A model generated the notes under the pieces. It searched no databases and had not been told where the DNA came from. It was given only the letters and a program-made list of their open reading frames with translations. The translations under genes were made by a program, and so were the position numbers. Below, in pieces: positions 42,839-50,361 of a stretch of DNA of 64,000 bases (its first letter is position 1; the number at the start of each line of letters is the position of its first letter). Origin of the DNA: Myxococcales bacterium (lineage in GTDB: Bacteria; Myxococcota_A; Polyangia; Polyangiales; Ga0077539); NCBI GenBank assembly GCA_030652255.1, contig JAUSAZ010000140.1, positions 26,353-90,352 of the forward strand, in the 5' to 3' direction.

Positions 42839-44041
42839 TCAAGCGGCGCCCGGCGCCAACGCAGGGTCGTCGAGCACCCGGGCGAGCCGCCCGAGGCCCT
42901 CCGCCAGCGCCACGGGCTCGACCGCACTGAAGCACAGCCGCGCACAACGTTCGTACCCCAGCCCGAAGGCGTCCCCCGGCGCGAGGGCCACGCCCGCGTC
43001 GATGGCCCGCTCCAGCAGCCCCACCAGCGGGGCGCCGCGCAGCGCCCGGGTGAGGTCCATGAACACGTAGCAGCCCCCGTCGGGCGCCACGAAGTCCGCG
43101 CGCCCGGCGAGCGCGGCCACGGTCATCGCCCGCGCCTCGCGGTACCCCGCGCGCGCGTCGAGCAGCCACCCGCCGCCCTCCCCGAGCGCCCTCGCGGCGC
43201 ACCGCTGCACCACCAGCGGCACGTTGAACACCGTGTGCGTCGCCACCCGCCGCGCCGCCGCGATGAGCCCCTCCGGGCCCGCGATGTAGCCCACCCGCAG
43301 GCCCGCGAGCGCGTGGCTCTTCGAGAGCGAGTATGCCGTCGCCGTGCGCCCGGCCATGCCCGGCAGCCGCGCGATGGAGCGGTGCTCGCCCGTGTACACG
43401 TAGTCGGCGTAGACCTCGTCGGCGATCACCCAGAGGTCCCGGCGCCGCGCGACGTCGGCGATGGCCTCGAGGTGCTCGGGGCGCAGCACGAAGCCGTCGG
43501 GGTTGTTGGGGGTGATGAGGTAGATCGCCCGGGTGCGCGCGGTGCACGCCGCGGCGAGGGCCCCCGCGAGGTCGAAGCCGGGGTCCGTGGCCAGGGCGGG
43601 CTGCACCGCGACCTCCACGGGAACAGCCCCCGCGGCGCGCAGCACGCCCACCGAGAGGGGCCAGTACGGCGCCAGCACCAGCACCTCGTCGCCCGCGTCG
43701 AGCATCGCCCGCGCGGCGCAGAAGAGCGCGTGCGTGGCCCCCGCGGCGACGAGCAGGTTGGCCGGCGCCGGGTCGGGCAGCGCGCGCCCCGCGGCGTCGA
43801 GCGAGCGGGCGATGGCGGCGAGCAGCTCCGGGGCCCCGCCGAGGGGGCCGTAGCGGTAGAGCGCCGGGTCGTCGGCGGCGGTGTGGGCGAGGCTGGCCGC
43901 CGCGGGGGGCGCCCGCCAGGTGTCGCCGATGTGGAGGGGGAAGAGGGTTGCGCCCCGGGCCGCGTGGGCCTGGAGGCGGGGGGCGAGGTCGGAGAATACG
44001 CTGGCGCGTATGGCCAGCGTGGAGGCGGACAGCGGCGGCAT
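42839..44041 (-). CDS. Class I/II PLP-dependent aminotransferase
   Basis: The 400-residue product starts at the ATG at 44041. Fold-type I landmarks are present: 'PLHIGDTWRAPP' at the N-terminus, 'YRYGPLGGAPELLAAIA', 'LITPNNPDGFVL' (Asn-Asn-Pro-x-Gly), 'WVIADEVYADYVY' (Asp-Glu-x-Tyr), and the Schiff-base lysine in 'YSLSKSHALAGLRVGYI' (Lys241). 'YERCARLCFSAVE' supplies the C-terminal Arg that binds the substrate carboxylate. It transfers an amino group between an amino acid and a 2-oxo acid in the cytosol. The amino acid used cannot be assigned; aspartate/aromatic-type enzymes are the nearest pattern. The uncharacterised gene at 44077-45306 lies 35 nt upstream on the same strand. Confidence 0.92.
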   Translation of the reverse strand: MPPLSASTLAIRASVFSDLAPRLQAHAARGATLFPLHIGDTWRAPPAAASLAHTAADDPALYRYGPLGGAPELLAAIARSLDAAGRALPDPAPANLLVAAGATHALFCAARAMLDAGDEVLVLAPYWPLSVGVLRAAGAVPVEVAVQPALATDPGFDLAGALAAACTARTRAIYLITPNNPDGFVLRPEHLEAIADVARRRDLWVIADEVYADYVYTGEHRSIARLPGMAGRTATAYSLSKSHALAGLRVGYIAGPEGLIAAARRVATHTVFNVPLVVQRCAARALGEGGGWLLDARAGYREARAMTVAALAGRADFVAPDGGCYVFMDLTRALRGAPLVGLLERAIDAGVALAPGDAFGLGYERCARLCFSAVEPVALAEGLGRLARVLDDPALAPGAA

Positions 44042-44076
44042 CGGGCGCCGAGCATCGCAGCACCGCGCCGCGGCGG

Positions 44077-45306
44077 CTACGAGGCGGGCGTCAGGGCCGT
44101 GAGCCGGGCCTCGTATTTCCGGGCGGCCTTGTCGTCGCCCATCGCCCGGGCGGCCTTGAGCGCCGCGCGCACGAGGGAGCGCCGCTCGCCGTAGCGGAAG
44201 AGGCCCTCCTCGGCCAGCGCCCGGGCCTCCTTCAGGCGACGCGCCCAGCGGAGGTAGCGGGAGGCGCGCGCGAAGGTGGCGCCGCGGCAGCCCGGCTGGT
44301 CGAAGCCCACCCGGAGCACCTGGGCGGCGAGCTCGCCCGCGTGGCGGTGCAGGTGGTCGAAGGCGGGGGTGTCGCGGGTGAGGGTCTGCGAGAGCATCAC
44401 CAGGAGGGGGAGGGCGGAGCGCCGCTCGTCGGGCGCGAGGCCCTCGACCAGGGCGCGCAGGCGCTCGGGGAGGGAGGGGTAGGCCTGCGCCAGCCGGGCG
44501 TGGTCGACGTCGTAGCTGGCCAGGAAGGTGAGCTGGGTGAGGGGCGCGAGGCGCTCCAGCCGGGCGGACCAGTCGGGCCCGTCGCCCACGAAGCACGCGA
44601 CGAGCTCGCCGTGCCGCAGCACCTCGCCCTCGTCGTAGCTGAGCCGCGGGACGAACTGCCGCGGGCGCCCGCGACGGCAGGCCTCGTCGAGGGTGGCGAG
44701 GGAGGGCGCGTCGTCGGCGCCCGGCGCGGCGAGGAGCGGGGCGCAGCGGTCGCGGATCCACCCGAGGTGGCGCTCTCCCTCGGGGGTGGGGGCGTGGTGC
44801 GAGAGGCGCTCGCCCATCACGTCGGCGAAGGCATCGACGCTCCAGCGGTGCCAGGGGTCGTCGTCGGGGGTGCCCCCGGGGCCCCAGAAGAGGGCGATGG
44901 GCGCGATGGCGTGCACGCCGAGGAGCCAGCGGTCGAGGTCGTCGGAGAAGGCCGCGAGGGCCTCGTCGAGTCGGGCGGTCGCGTGGCGGAAGGCGCGGTG
45001 CCAGGCCTTCGGGTCGCGCGCGGGGTCGGCGGCGTGCAGCGCGGCGCGGACGGGCTCGGGGGTGTAGTCGAGGAGGACGGCGAATTCGTACGAGTCGCCG
45101 TCGCTGCCGAAGTAGCAGAACTCGCGGTCCCAGTGCCAGACGCGCTGTAGCGGCGTCGGCACCGCCGCCATGATGCGCGCCCGGTCGGCCCCGGACACCG
45201 GCGCGCGAAACCACAGGAACACCTCCTCGCGCCGCCCCACCGCCGACGCGTCGGGCGCCCCGTGGTGGACGAAGAGAAACGGGTAGTCTTCGGGCGCTGG
45301 CTTCAT
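44077..45306 (-). CDS. Uncharacterised 409-residue protein
   Basis: From the ATG at 45306 the product has 409 residues with no signal peptide or membrane segment. The N-terminus 'DYPFLFVHHGAPDASAVGRREEVFLWFRAPV' and 'YEFAVLLDYTPEPVRAALHAADP' look like a compact globular domain. 'HAIAPIALFWGPGG' and 'PWHRWSVDAFADVM' are further blocks. The C-terminal 120 residues are helical with TPR-like spacing ('ASRYLRWARRLKEARALAEEGLFRYGERRSLVRAALKAARAMGDDKAARKYEARL', in blocks). No family is recognised. It is 35 nt upstream of the aminotransferase and may share its transcript. Confidence 0.7.
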   Translation of the reverse strand: MKPAPEDYPFLFVHHGAPDASAVGRREEVFLWFRAPVSGADRARIMAAVPTPLQRVWHWDREFCYFGSDGDSYEFAVLLDYTPEPVRAALHAADPARDPKAWHRAFRHATARLDEALAAFSDDLDRWLLGVHAIAPIALFWGPGGTPDDDPWHRWSVDAFADVMGERLSHHAPTPEGERHLGWIRDRCAPLLAAPGADDAPSLATLDEACRRGRPRQFVPRLSYDEGEVLRHGELVACFVGDGPDWSARLERLAPLTQLTFLASYDVDHARLAQAYPSLPERLRALVEGLAPDERRSALPLLVMLSQTLTRDTPAFDHLHRHAGELAAQVLRVGFDQPGCRGATFARASRYLRWARRLKEARALAEEGLFRYGERRSLVRAALKAARAMGDDKAARKYEARLTALTPAS

Positions 45307-45368
45307 CCGCGGTGACCTCCGCGCGACGGGTAGTCCAAGCTCCCGGGAGCGTCCAGCCGGGGGGGGGC

Positions 45369-45893
45369 CTACTCGCAGAGCCCGTCGTAGCCCGGGTACG
45401 CGCCTGCGGTCGAGGTGCTGGCCCACCCGAGGCACTGGGAGTCTCGCGGGCAGGTCGAGCCCGCGCGGCAGAGCAGGGCGCACTGGCCCAGGATGCACCG
45501 CGGCGCCACCCCCGCGCTGGCCGTCGTGGGCGCGCAGTCCGCGTCGGCCTGGCAGTACACGAAACACACGCTGTACCCGCGCGGGTTGCTCACGCCCACG
45601 TAGTTGCTGCAGGTGGCGCAGCCCTCCGGGCCGCACTCGTCGCTCGCCGTGCAGCGCGAGTAGATCGGCAGCGCCGCCCCCCCGGCGCTGCACCCGCCGA
45701 CGGAGACGCACGCGCTCCACTCGCCGCCGGGCTCGCAGGACTGGTAGCCCGCCTGGGTGACGCCCCCGTCGAGGGAGCGCGAGCAGGGCCGCGACGCCCC
45801 GGGGTCGCACTCGCCGCCGAGGGTGCAGTCCACCAGGGTGAGCGCGCCGAGCGCCGCCAGGCCCCACCACCACCGCCGTCGCTCAGCCGCCAT
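45369..45893 (-). CDS. Cys-rich lipoprotein
   Basis: The 174-residue product has a signal peptide with 'LTLVDC' as the lipobox. The mature protein contains about 17 cysteines in spaced pairs ('CTASDECGPEGCATC', 'CQADADC', 'CRAGSTCPRDSQC'), typical of a disulfide-rich secreted protein. The Cys-x4-5-Asp/Glu-Cys units resemble those in the small lipoprotein at 27230-27622. Its start lies inside the 3' end of the vWA lipoprotein gene (11-nt overlap), so the two are translationally linked and may work together at the cell surface. The function is unknown. Confidence 0.8.
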   Translation of the reverse strand: MAAERRRWWWGLAALGALTLVDCTLGGECDPGASRPCSRSLDGGVTQAGYQSCEPGGEWSACVSVGGCSAGGAALPIYSRCTASDECGPEGCATCSNYVGVSNPRGYSVCFVYCQADADCAPTTASAGVAPRCILGQCALLCRAGSTCPRDSQCLGWASTSTAGAYPGYDGLCE

Positions 45894-47064
45894 CGTCGGC
45901 GCACCCTACCGTGGCCTGCACCTGCGTGGCGCGCGACGCGATCACCCGCGCGCAGGCGGGGCCGAAGAAGGTGAGCTCGCCGAAGGCGCGGTCGGTCCAG
46001 TCCCAGCCGTCGCGGCGGGTGGGGTCGGCGGGGACGGTCTCGCCCGCGGCGGTGATGGCGATGGAGCCCGTCTCCTCGGGGCGCGACGGGGTCACGAAGG
46101 AGCAGCGTGACACGGTGTCCTGGATGGTGGTGAAGGCGCGGGTGAGGTCCTCCGCGCGCTCGACGTTGTAGTAGGTGCGCGCGCCCGACGGGGCCATGAA
46201 GGGGCGACCCCCCGCGACGGCCATCGCCGTGAGGGTCGCGGCGTAGTTGGGGTCGGTCTCGTCCGCGAGCCCGATCACGAAGGTGGGAACCGACGCCACG
46301 GGGTTGGCCGCGAGCTCGGCGATGTCGCGCACGGTGCGCTCGTTGTCGAGGCACCGCCGCCCGTCGGCGTCGCGCCGGCACGACGCGCCGCCGCCGAAGG
46401 GTCCGGTGCCGCCCGCGCCCACGCAGACGCAGCTCGCGGCGACGAGCGAGGCGTTGCAGTTGGGCCCGCCGTCCGTGGCCAGCACGAGGTAGCGGGCCCG
46501 GGCGCGGTCGGGGTTGCGCACGAAGTAGTTGTAGGCCCGCAAGAGGGCCGCGGCGGTGGGGGTGCTGCCGCCGGGCTCGGTGCCCGCGAAGACCCCGAGC
46601 ACCTGCGTCGCGGCCCCGTAGGCGGGGCGGATGTCCACGCTGGGGATGTTGGGCAGCTCGCAGGCCGACACCCGGGTGTCCGCGCCCTCCTGCGGGAAGA
46701 ACAGCGCCCCCACGCGGATGCGGTCCTGGAAGGCGGGGAGGGTGGAGGAGAGCGCGTCGCGGAGCAGCGCCCACTTCGCCGGGCTCCCGCGACTCCCGCC
46801 CAGCGACTGTCCCATGGAGCCCGAGCGGTCGATCACCAGCATCATGTCGGCCCCGCGCTGGGTGAGCGTGAAGCGCCCGGGGATGCACCGCGGTGGCAGC
46901 AGTACGTCGCGGACGTCGCCGACGTCGGGCGCGTCCGAGGCGTCGGGCACGTCGGGCAGGGTCGTGGCGTCCGGGAGGGTGAGCCCCGTGCGTGCGCCGC
47001 AGCCGGCCGCGAGCGCCAGCGCCGCCCCGAGGCGCAACGCCCTCGCGCCCATCCGCCGCTGCAT
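45883..47064 (-). CDS. von Willebrand factor A-domain lipoprotein
   Basis: From the ATG at 47064 (a Met four codons on is an alternative) the product has 393 residues: signal peptide with 'LAAGC', a short Asp-Val/Ala-Pro spacer, then one vWA domain. The metal-ion-dependent adhesion site reads 'MLVIDRSGSMGQS' (Asp79, with Asp-x-Ser-x-Ser), followed by 'GSTPTAAAL' (the MIDAS threonine) and 'YLVLATDGGPNC' (the MIDAS aspartate), so metal binding looks intact. Several Cys residues lie in an insert ('CVCVGAGG', 'CRRDADGRRC'). It is probably a surface adhesion or scaffold protein. It overlaps the Cys-rich lipoprotein gene downstream. Confidence 0.9.
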   Translation of the reverse strand: MQRRMGARALRLGAALALAAGCGARTGLTLPDATTLPDVPDASDAPDVGDVRDVLLPPRCIPGRFTLTQRGADMMLVIDRSGSMGQSLGGSRGSPAKWALLRDALSSTLPAFQDRIRVGALFFPQEGADTRVSACELPNIPSVDIRPAYGAATQVLGVFAGTEPGGSTPTAAALLRAYNYFVRNPDRARARYLVLATDGGPNCNASLVAASCVCVGAGGTGPFGGGASCRRDADGRRCLDNERTVRDIAELAANPVASVPTFVIGLADETDPNYAATLTAMAVAGGRPFMAPSGARTYYNVERAEDLTRAFTTIQDTVSRCSFVTPSRPEETGSIAITAAGETVPADPTRRDGWDWTDRAFGELTFFGPACARVIASRATQVQATVGCADDGG

Positions 47065-47231
47065 GGTTCTGGTCTTCAAGGAGGGGACTTTCGTGGCGGC
47101 TCCAACGCGGGCGACCGCGGGCGCGTCTGCGATGTGGATGGCAGCGCCAGCTGCGGGGGAGGCTTCGGGGCCCGACGCTACCATCGGCCGCGTATCTTCA
47201 CCCCGGCACGCATCAAGCTCGGAGCACTCCC

Positions 47232-48095
47232 ATGACCGACGACCGATCCCACCACCGGGGCCTCGCGCACGACCTCCGGGTCATGGAGGCCGCACTCACC
47301 CGTCGGCGCATCCTCGGCTGCTTCGCGGGCGCCGCGCTGATGCCTGTGATCGGCTGCGGCACCGACGCCAGCACCCCGGGCGCGGACGCCGCGACGGGCA
47401 CCGACGCGGGCACCGACGCGGGCACCGACGTGAGCACCGACGCGGGCACCGACGCGGGCACCTGCACCGCCATCCCGGCGGAGACCGCGGGCCCGTTTCC
47501 CGGCGACGGGACCAACGGCGCCAACGCGCTCGCGCTCGCGGGCGTCGTGCGCCGCGACATCCGCGCCAGTGTGGGACCTGCCGCTGGGGTCGCGCCCGGG
47601 GTGTTGCTGACGGTACGGCTCACGCTGCTCGACGCGAGCGGCGCGTGCGCCCCGCTGGCCGGCCACGCGATCTACCTCTGGCACTGCGACCGCGACGGCC
47701 ACTACTCGATGTACTCGCCCGCCGTCGCCGGAGAGAACTTCCTCCGCGGCGTGCAGGAGACCGACGGCGCGGGCAGCGCCACGTTCACCACGATCTTCCC
47801 GGGGGCCTACCCTGGCCGCTGGCCGCACATGCACTTCGAGGTCTTCCGCAGCCTGGCGACCGCGATGTCCGGCGGCAACGCGCTCATCACCTCGCAGCTC
47901 GCGCTCCCGGAGGCCGCCTGCGCGGCGGCGTACGCGGCCGACGGCTACAGCGCGAGCGCGCGCGAGCTCCCGCGGATGACCCTCGCGACCGACGGTGTCT
48001 TCCGCGACGGGGCGATGCTGCAGCTGGCCACGGTCACCGGCGATGGGGTCACGGGCTTCGTCGCCAGCCTCGTCGCAGTAGTTCTGACGGGTTGA
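47232..48095 (+). CDS. Tat-exported intradiol ring-cleavage dioxygenase-like lipoprotein
   Basis: The 287-residue product has a twin-arginine signal ('LTRRRILGCFAGAALMPVIGC') whose end also fits a lipobox, then a Gly-Thr-Asp-Ala repeat spacer. The core matches the protocatechuate 3,4-dioxygenase beta-type fold: 'AETAGPFPGDG', 'LAGHAIYLWHCDRDGHYSMYS', 'NFLRGVQETDGAGSATFTTIFPGAYPGRWPHMHFEVF'. The four non-haem iron ligands appear intact as Tyr158, Tyr193, His199 and His201. Family enzymes open catechol-type rings with oxygen; this exported form is of the class often annotated in actinobacteria and myxobacteria with unknown substrate. Tat export suggests cofactor loading in the cytoplasm. Its last 25 nt lie inside the large inverted repeat. 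Confidence 0.88.
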   Translation: MTDDRSHHRGLAHDLRVMEAALTRRRILGCFAGAALMPVIGCGTDASTPGADAATGTDAGTDAGTDVSTDAGTDAGTCTAIPAETAGPFPGDGTNGANALALAGVVRRDIRASVGPAAGVAPGVLLTVRLTLLDASGACAPLAGHAIYLWHCDRDGHYSMYSPAVAGENFLRGVQETDGAGSATFTTIFPGAYPGRWPHMHFEVFRSLATAMSGGNALITSQLALPEAACAAAYAADGYSASARELPRMTLATDGVFRDGAMLQLATVTGDGVTGFVASLVAVVLTG

Positions 48096-48458
48096 GAGGA
48101 GCGCCCGCCCACGCCTGCGATCACAGGCCTCGCCCTCCGAGGGGAGCACCCGCCCACGCCTGCGATCACCAGCCTCGCCGATCGAGGGGAGCACCCGCCC
48201 ACGCCCGCGGTCACAGGCCTCACCGTCGCGAAGCGACGAGTGCAATCGCTCACGTCATCCGCGCGCCTCTCTCCGCGTCGTCCCTCGAACGAGAGAAGTT
48301 CGGAAGTCTCGGACGTTGGGGTTGGCAGTAGCACTCGTCGCTTCGCGACGGTGAGGCCTGGGACTGCGGGCGTGGGCGGGTGCTCCCCTCGATCGGCGAG
48401 GCCTGTGACCGCAGGCGTGGGCGGGCGCTCCTCTCAACCCGTCAGAACTACTGCGACG
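48071..48458. repeat. Long composite inverted repeat with internal direct repeats
   Basis: Left arm 48071-48243 and right arm 48331-48458 are inverted copies around an 87-nt loop. Each is built from repeated units of the form GAGCRCCCGCCCACGC followed by TGCGRTCACAGGCCTCGCC. The left arm has three units and the right arm two. Both end in the small palindrome CGTCGCGAAGCGACG. The outer 50 nt or so match almost perfectly. The element fills the gap between the convergent dioxygenase and cupin genes, overlapping the dioxygenase stop and ending 5 nt before the cupin stop codon. Unit sequences recur at 18418-18632. Confidence 0.88.
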
Positions 48459-48463
48459 CGGTC

Positions 48464-49489
48464 CTAGCGCTCGCCGGGGCGAAACCAGTCGTAGGCGTTG
48501 TCGCGCGCGAAGTTGGTGAACGCGAGGTTGATGCTCACCGAGAGCGCGCGGACGTGGTGCCACCAGCCCACCGGGATGAACAGCATCTCGCCCGGCGCGA
48601 GCACCACCTCGCGCACGTTGGCCCGCGCGAAGGCCGGGAAGCGCTCGAGGTCCGGGCGCTCGGGGTCGACCAGCGAGTACACCCCGCGGGTGCTCTGGAG
48701 CAGCGCGGTCTCCCAGGGCGCCACCAGCAGGAAGCGCTTCTCCCCATACAGGTTGCCGAACACGATGTTGGACGTGTCGTGGTGCAGCGGGGTGACGGTC
48801 CCGCCGGGCCCGAACCACAGCGCCGTGGAGCCCGCGAGGCGCGCCGGGTCGAGCAGCCCCGCGGGGAGGGTGACCTCGTCGAAGAGAGGCCGCAGCGCCG
48901 CGCGGTCGGAGTTGCGGTTGTTGGCGACGAGGTAGAGGTCGTTGCTCTCCCCGGCCGCGAGCACCTGGTCGACGAAGTCGCCGAGGGCCACCGGGCGGCT
49001 GAGCGCGGGGGTGTGCAGGTCGTAGTCGGGGTCGCTCGCGCGGCCCATCGCGGCCATGACCTCGACGTCGCCGAAGCGCTCCTTGAGGTACGCGGGCGTC
49101 CAGCGCCCGAAGGCGGCCCAGGCGGTGACCACGTCGGTGAGCACCACCGGGGTGTTGGTGGCGTAGTAGCGCTCGAAGAAGGCCTCGGCGTCGAGCCCGG
49201 CGCAGCGCTCGACCGCCCGCGGCCGTGCGCGGGTGGCGTCGAGCTGGCGGTGCAGCCGGGCGACGAGCTCCAGGCGGCGGGCCGCGCGGAGGTGGCGCTG
49301 CGCCGCGACGAAGGCCGGCGACGCGGTGATGGCGGCGAGCTGGGCGTCGACCTCGGCGCGCGGCACCCCGTGGCCGAGGAGCGTGGCGATGATCTCGTCG
49401 CGGGGGGCGCCCGCGAGGAGGTTGTCGGCGATCCAGCGCTGCCAGTCGGGCGAGAGGGTGAGTCGGTCGCGGGGGCGTCGGCGAGGCAT
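48464..49489 (-). CDS. JmjC/cupin_8-type 2-oxoglutarate/Fe(II) oxygenase-like protein
   Basis: The 341-residue product has an N-terminal helical segment of about 90 residues, then a cupin-like JmjC domain. 'NTPVVLTDVVTAWAAFGRWTPAYLKERFGDVEV' is the typical start of FIH1-like domains. Predicted iron ligands are in 'TPLHHDTSNIVFGNLYGEKRFLL' (His236 and Asp238; the Lys further on would bind 2-oxoglutarate) and 'GEMLFIPVGWWHHVRAL' (His311 or His312). Family members hydroxylate protein or small-molecule substrates in the cytosol. The substrate here is unknown. It converges on the dioxygenase gene across the inverted repeat. Confidence 0.9.
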   Translation of the reverse strand: MPRRRPRDRLTLSPDWQRWIADNLLAGAPRDEIIATLLGHGVPRAEVDAQLAAITASPAFVAAQRHLRAARRLELVARLHRQLDATRARPRAVERCAGLDAEAFFERYYATNTPVVLTDVVTAWAAFGRWTPAYLKERFGDVEVMAAMGRASDPDYDLHTPALSRPVALGDFVDQVLAAGESNDLYLVANNRNSDRAALRPLFDEVTLPAGLLDPARLAGSTALWFGPGGTVTPLHHDTSNIVFGNLYGEKRFLLVAPWETALLQSTRGVYSLVDPERPDLERFPAFARANVREVVLAPGEMLFIPVGWWHHVRALSVSINLAFTNFARDNAYDWFRPGER

Positions 49490-49504
49490 CGGGTACTGGG
49501 GGTC

Positions 49505-50011
49505 TTAGAAGCCGCCGTCCTTGCGCGGGGGCGGCATCGGCGGAATGAACCCGCCGTCGGTGGGGGGCGGCGGGGGCATCGGGGGAATGAAGCCGCCGTC
49601 GCGGGGCGGCGGCATCGGGGGCGGCATCGGCGGGATCACCCCCGCGTCGATGGGCGGCGGCATCGGTGGCGGCATCGGCGGCGGCATCGGGGTGACACCA
49701 GCGTCCTGCGGCGGCGGCATGGGCGGCGGCATGGGCGGCGGCATCGGGGTGACGCCAGCGTCCTGCGGCGGCGGCATCGGCGGCGGCATCGGGGTGATGA
49801 CGTCGGGCGGCGGCATCGGGGTGACCACGTCCTGAGCGTCGGTCGCGGAGGGCACGTCGGCGGCGGCGGCGTCGGCGCCGGTGGTCGTGTCGCTGCAGGC
49901 GAGCGGTGCGAGGGCGCTCAGGGCCACGGCGAGGGCCGCGCGGCGCACGAGGGCGGGGGTGCTGGGGGGAGGGGTCAGGGCGGGGGCGTCGGGGTCGCGG
50001 CGGGTGCTCAC
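49505..50011 (-). CDS. Lipoprotein made mostly of Pro/Met repeats
   Basis: The product has 168 residues from the GTG at 50011; an ATG at 50047 would add 12 residues to an already long N-terminus. The signal peptide ends 'ALAPLAC'. After a short Ala/Asp/Val spacer the rest is tandem Met-Pro-Pro-Pro units punctuated by 'QDAGVT', 'IDAGVI' and 'RDGGFI'. There is no folded domain, so it is probably an extended surface or periplasm-spanning stalk. The coding repeat is a GGCGGCAT-type tandem array and could vary by slippage in multiples of three. It lies 15 nt upstream of the JmjC-like gene on the same strand. Confidence 0.65.
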   Translation of the reverse strand: MSTRRDPDAPALTPPPSTPALVRRAALAVALSALAPLACSDTTTGADAAAADVPSATDAQDVVTPMPPPDVITPMPPPMPPPQDAGVTPMPPPMPPPMPPPQDAGVTPMPPPMPPPMPPPIDAGVIPPMPPPMPPPRDGGFIPPMPPPPPTDGGFIPPMPPPRKDGGF

Positions 50012-50112
50012 GGCCCGATCAGAGCGGCAATCGCGGGGCGGGGTCAAGCGCGGCGCGGCGCCCGATCAGCGCGGCGCGAGCGATCGATCGATGCTCATGG
50101 CACATCGGGGGG

Positions 50113-50299
50113 GGGGAGAAGAACCGCAAGGGTCGCAAGGGTCGCAAGGGAGAGTTCTGTCGGCGCAGACCCCGCCACTGGTCTCGCGAGAGGGGTTTGG
50201 GAGCGATGCCACTCCCCGACACCCGCTGAGCGCATCGAGCGCCTGCACGCCCAGCCCGGTCTTCCCTTGCGACCCTTGCGACCCTTGCGGTTCTTCTCC
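50113..50299. repeat. Second copy of the 38-nt-arm inverted repeat
   Basis: In the 350-nt gap before the MFS gene stop, a 38-nt arm (50113-50150) is inverted at 50264-50299 with 36 of 38 nt kept. The arms are the same sequence as the inner arms at 18436-18473 and 18543-18580. The loop (113 nt) is unrelated to that of the first copy. The stretch just outside the right arm, GCCGTGGGCGAGCGCC at about 50313-50328, is a degenerate form of the outer arm of the first copy. Only arms are conserved, as expected for a recognised or structural element rather than a gene. Confidence 0.85.
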
Positions 50300-50361
50300 T
50301 CCGACGCACGCGCCGTGGGCGAGCGCCCTGTCCAACCCGTCCGATGCCCTGCGGCGAGGCA

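Noticed and set aside
44077..45306. An extended version of the gene starting at 45873
   Set aside because: The upstream 189 codons overlap the Cys-rich lipoprotein on the same strand in another frame and have antisense-like composition; the ATG at 45306 is preferred.
45369..47064. Treating the vWA and Cys-rich lipoproteins as one frameshifted gene
   Set aside because: Each has its own signal peptide and lipobox, and they overlap by only 11 nt, so they are two genes.
48071..48458. CRISPR-like array
   Set aside because: Repeats are adjacent without unique spacers of constant size and are inverted in the second half, so this is a palindromic repeat and not a CRISPR array.
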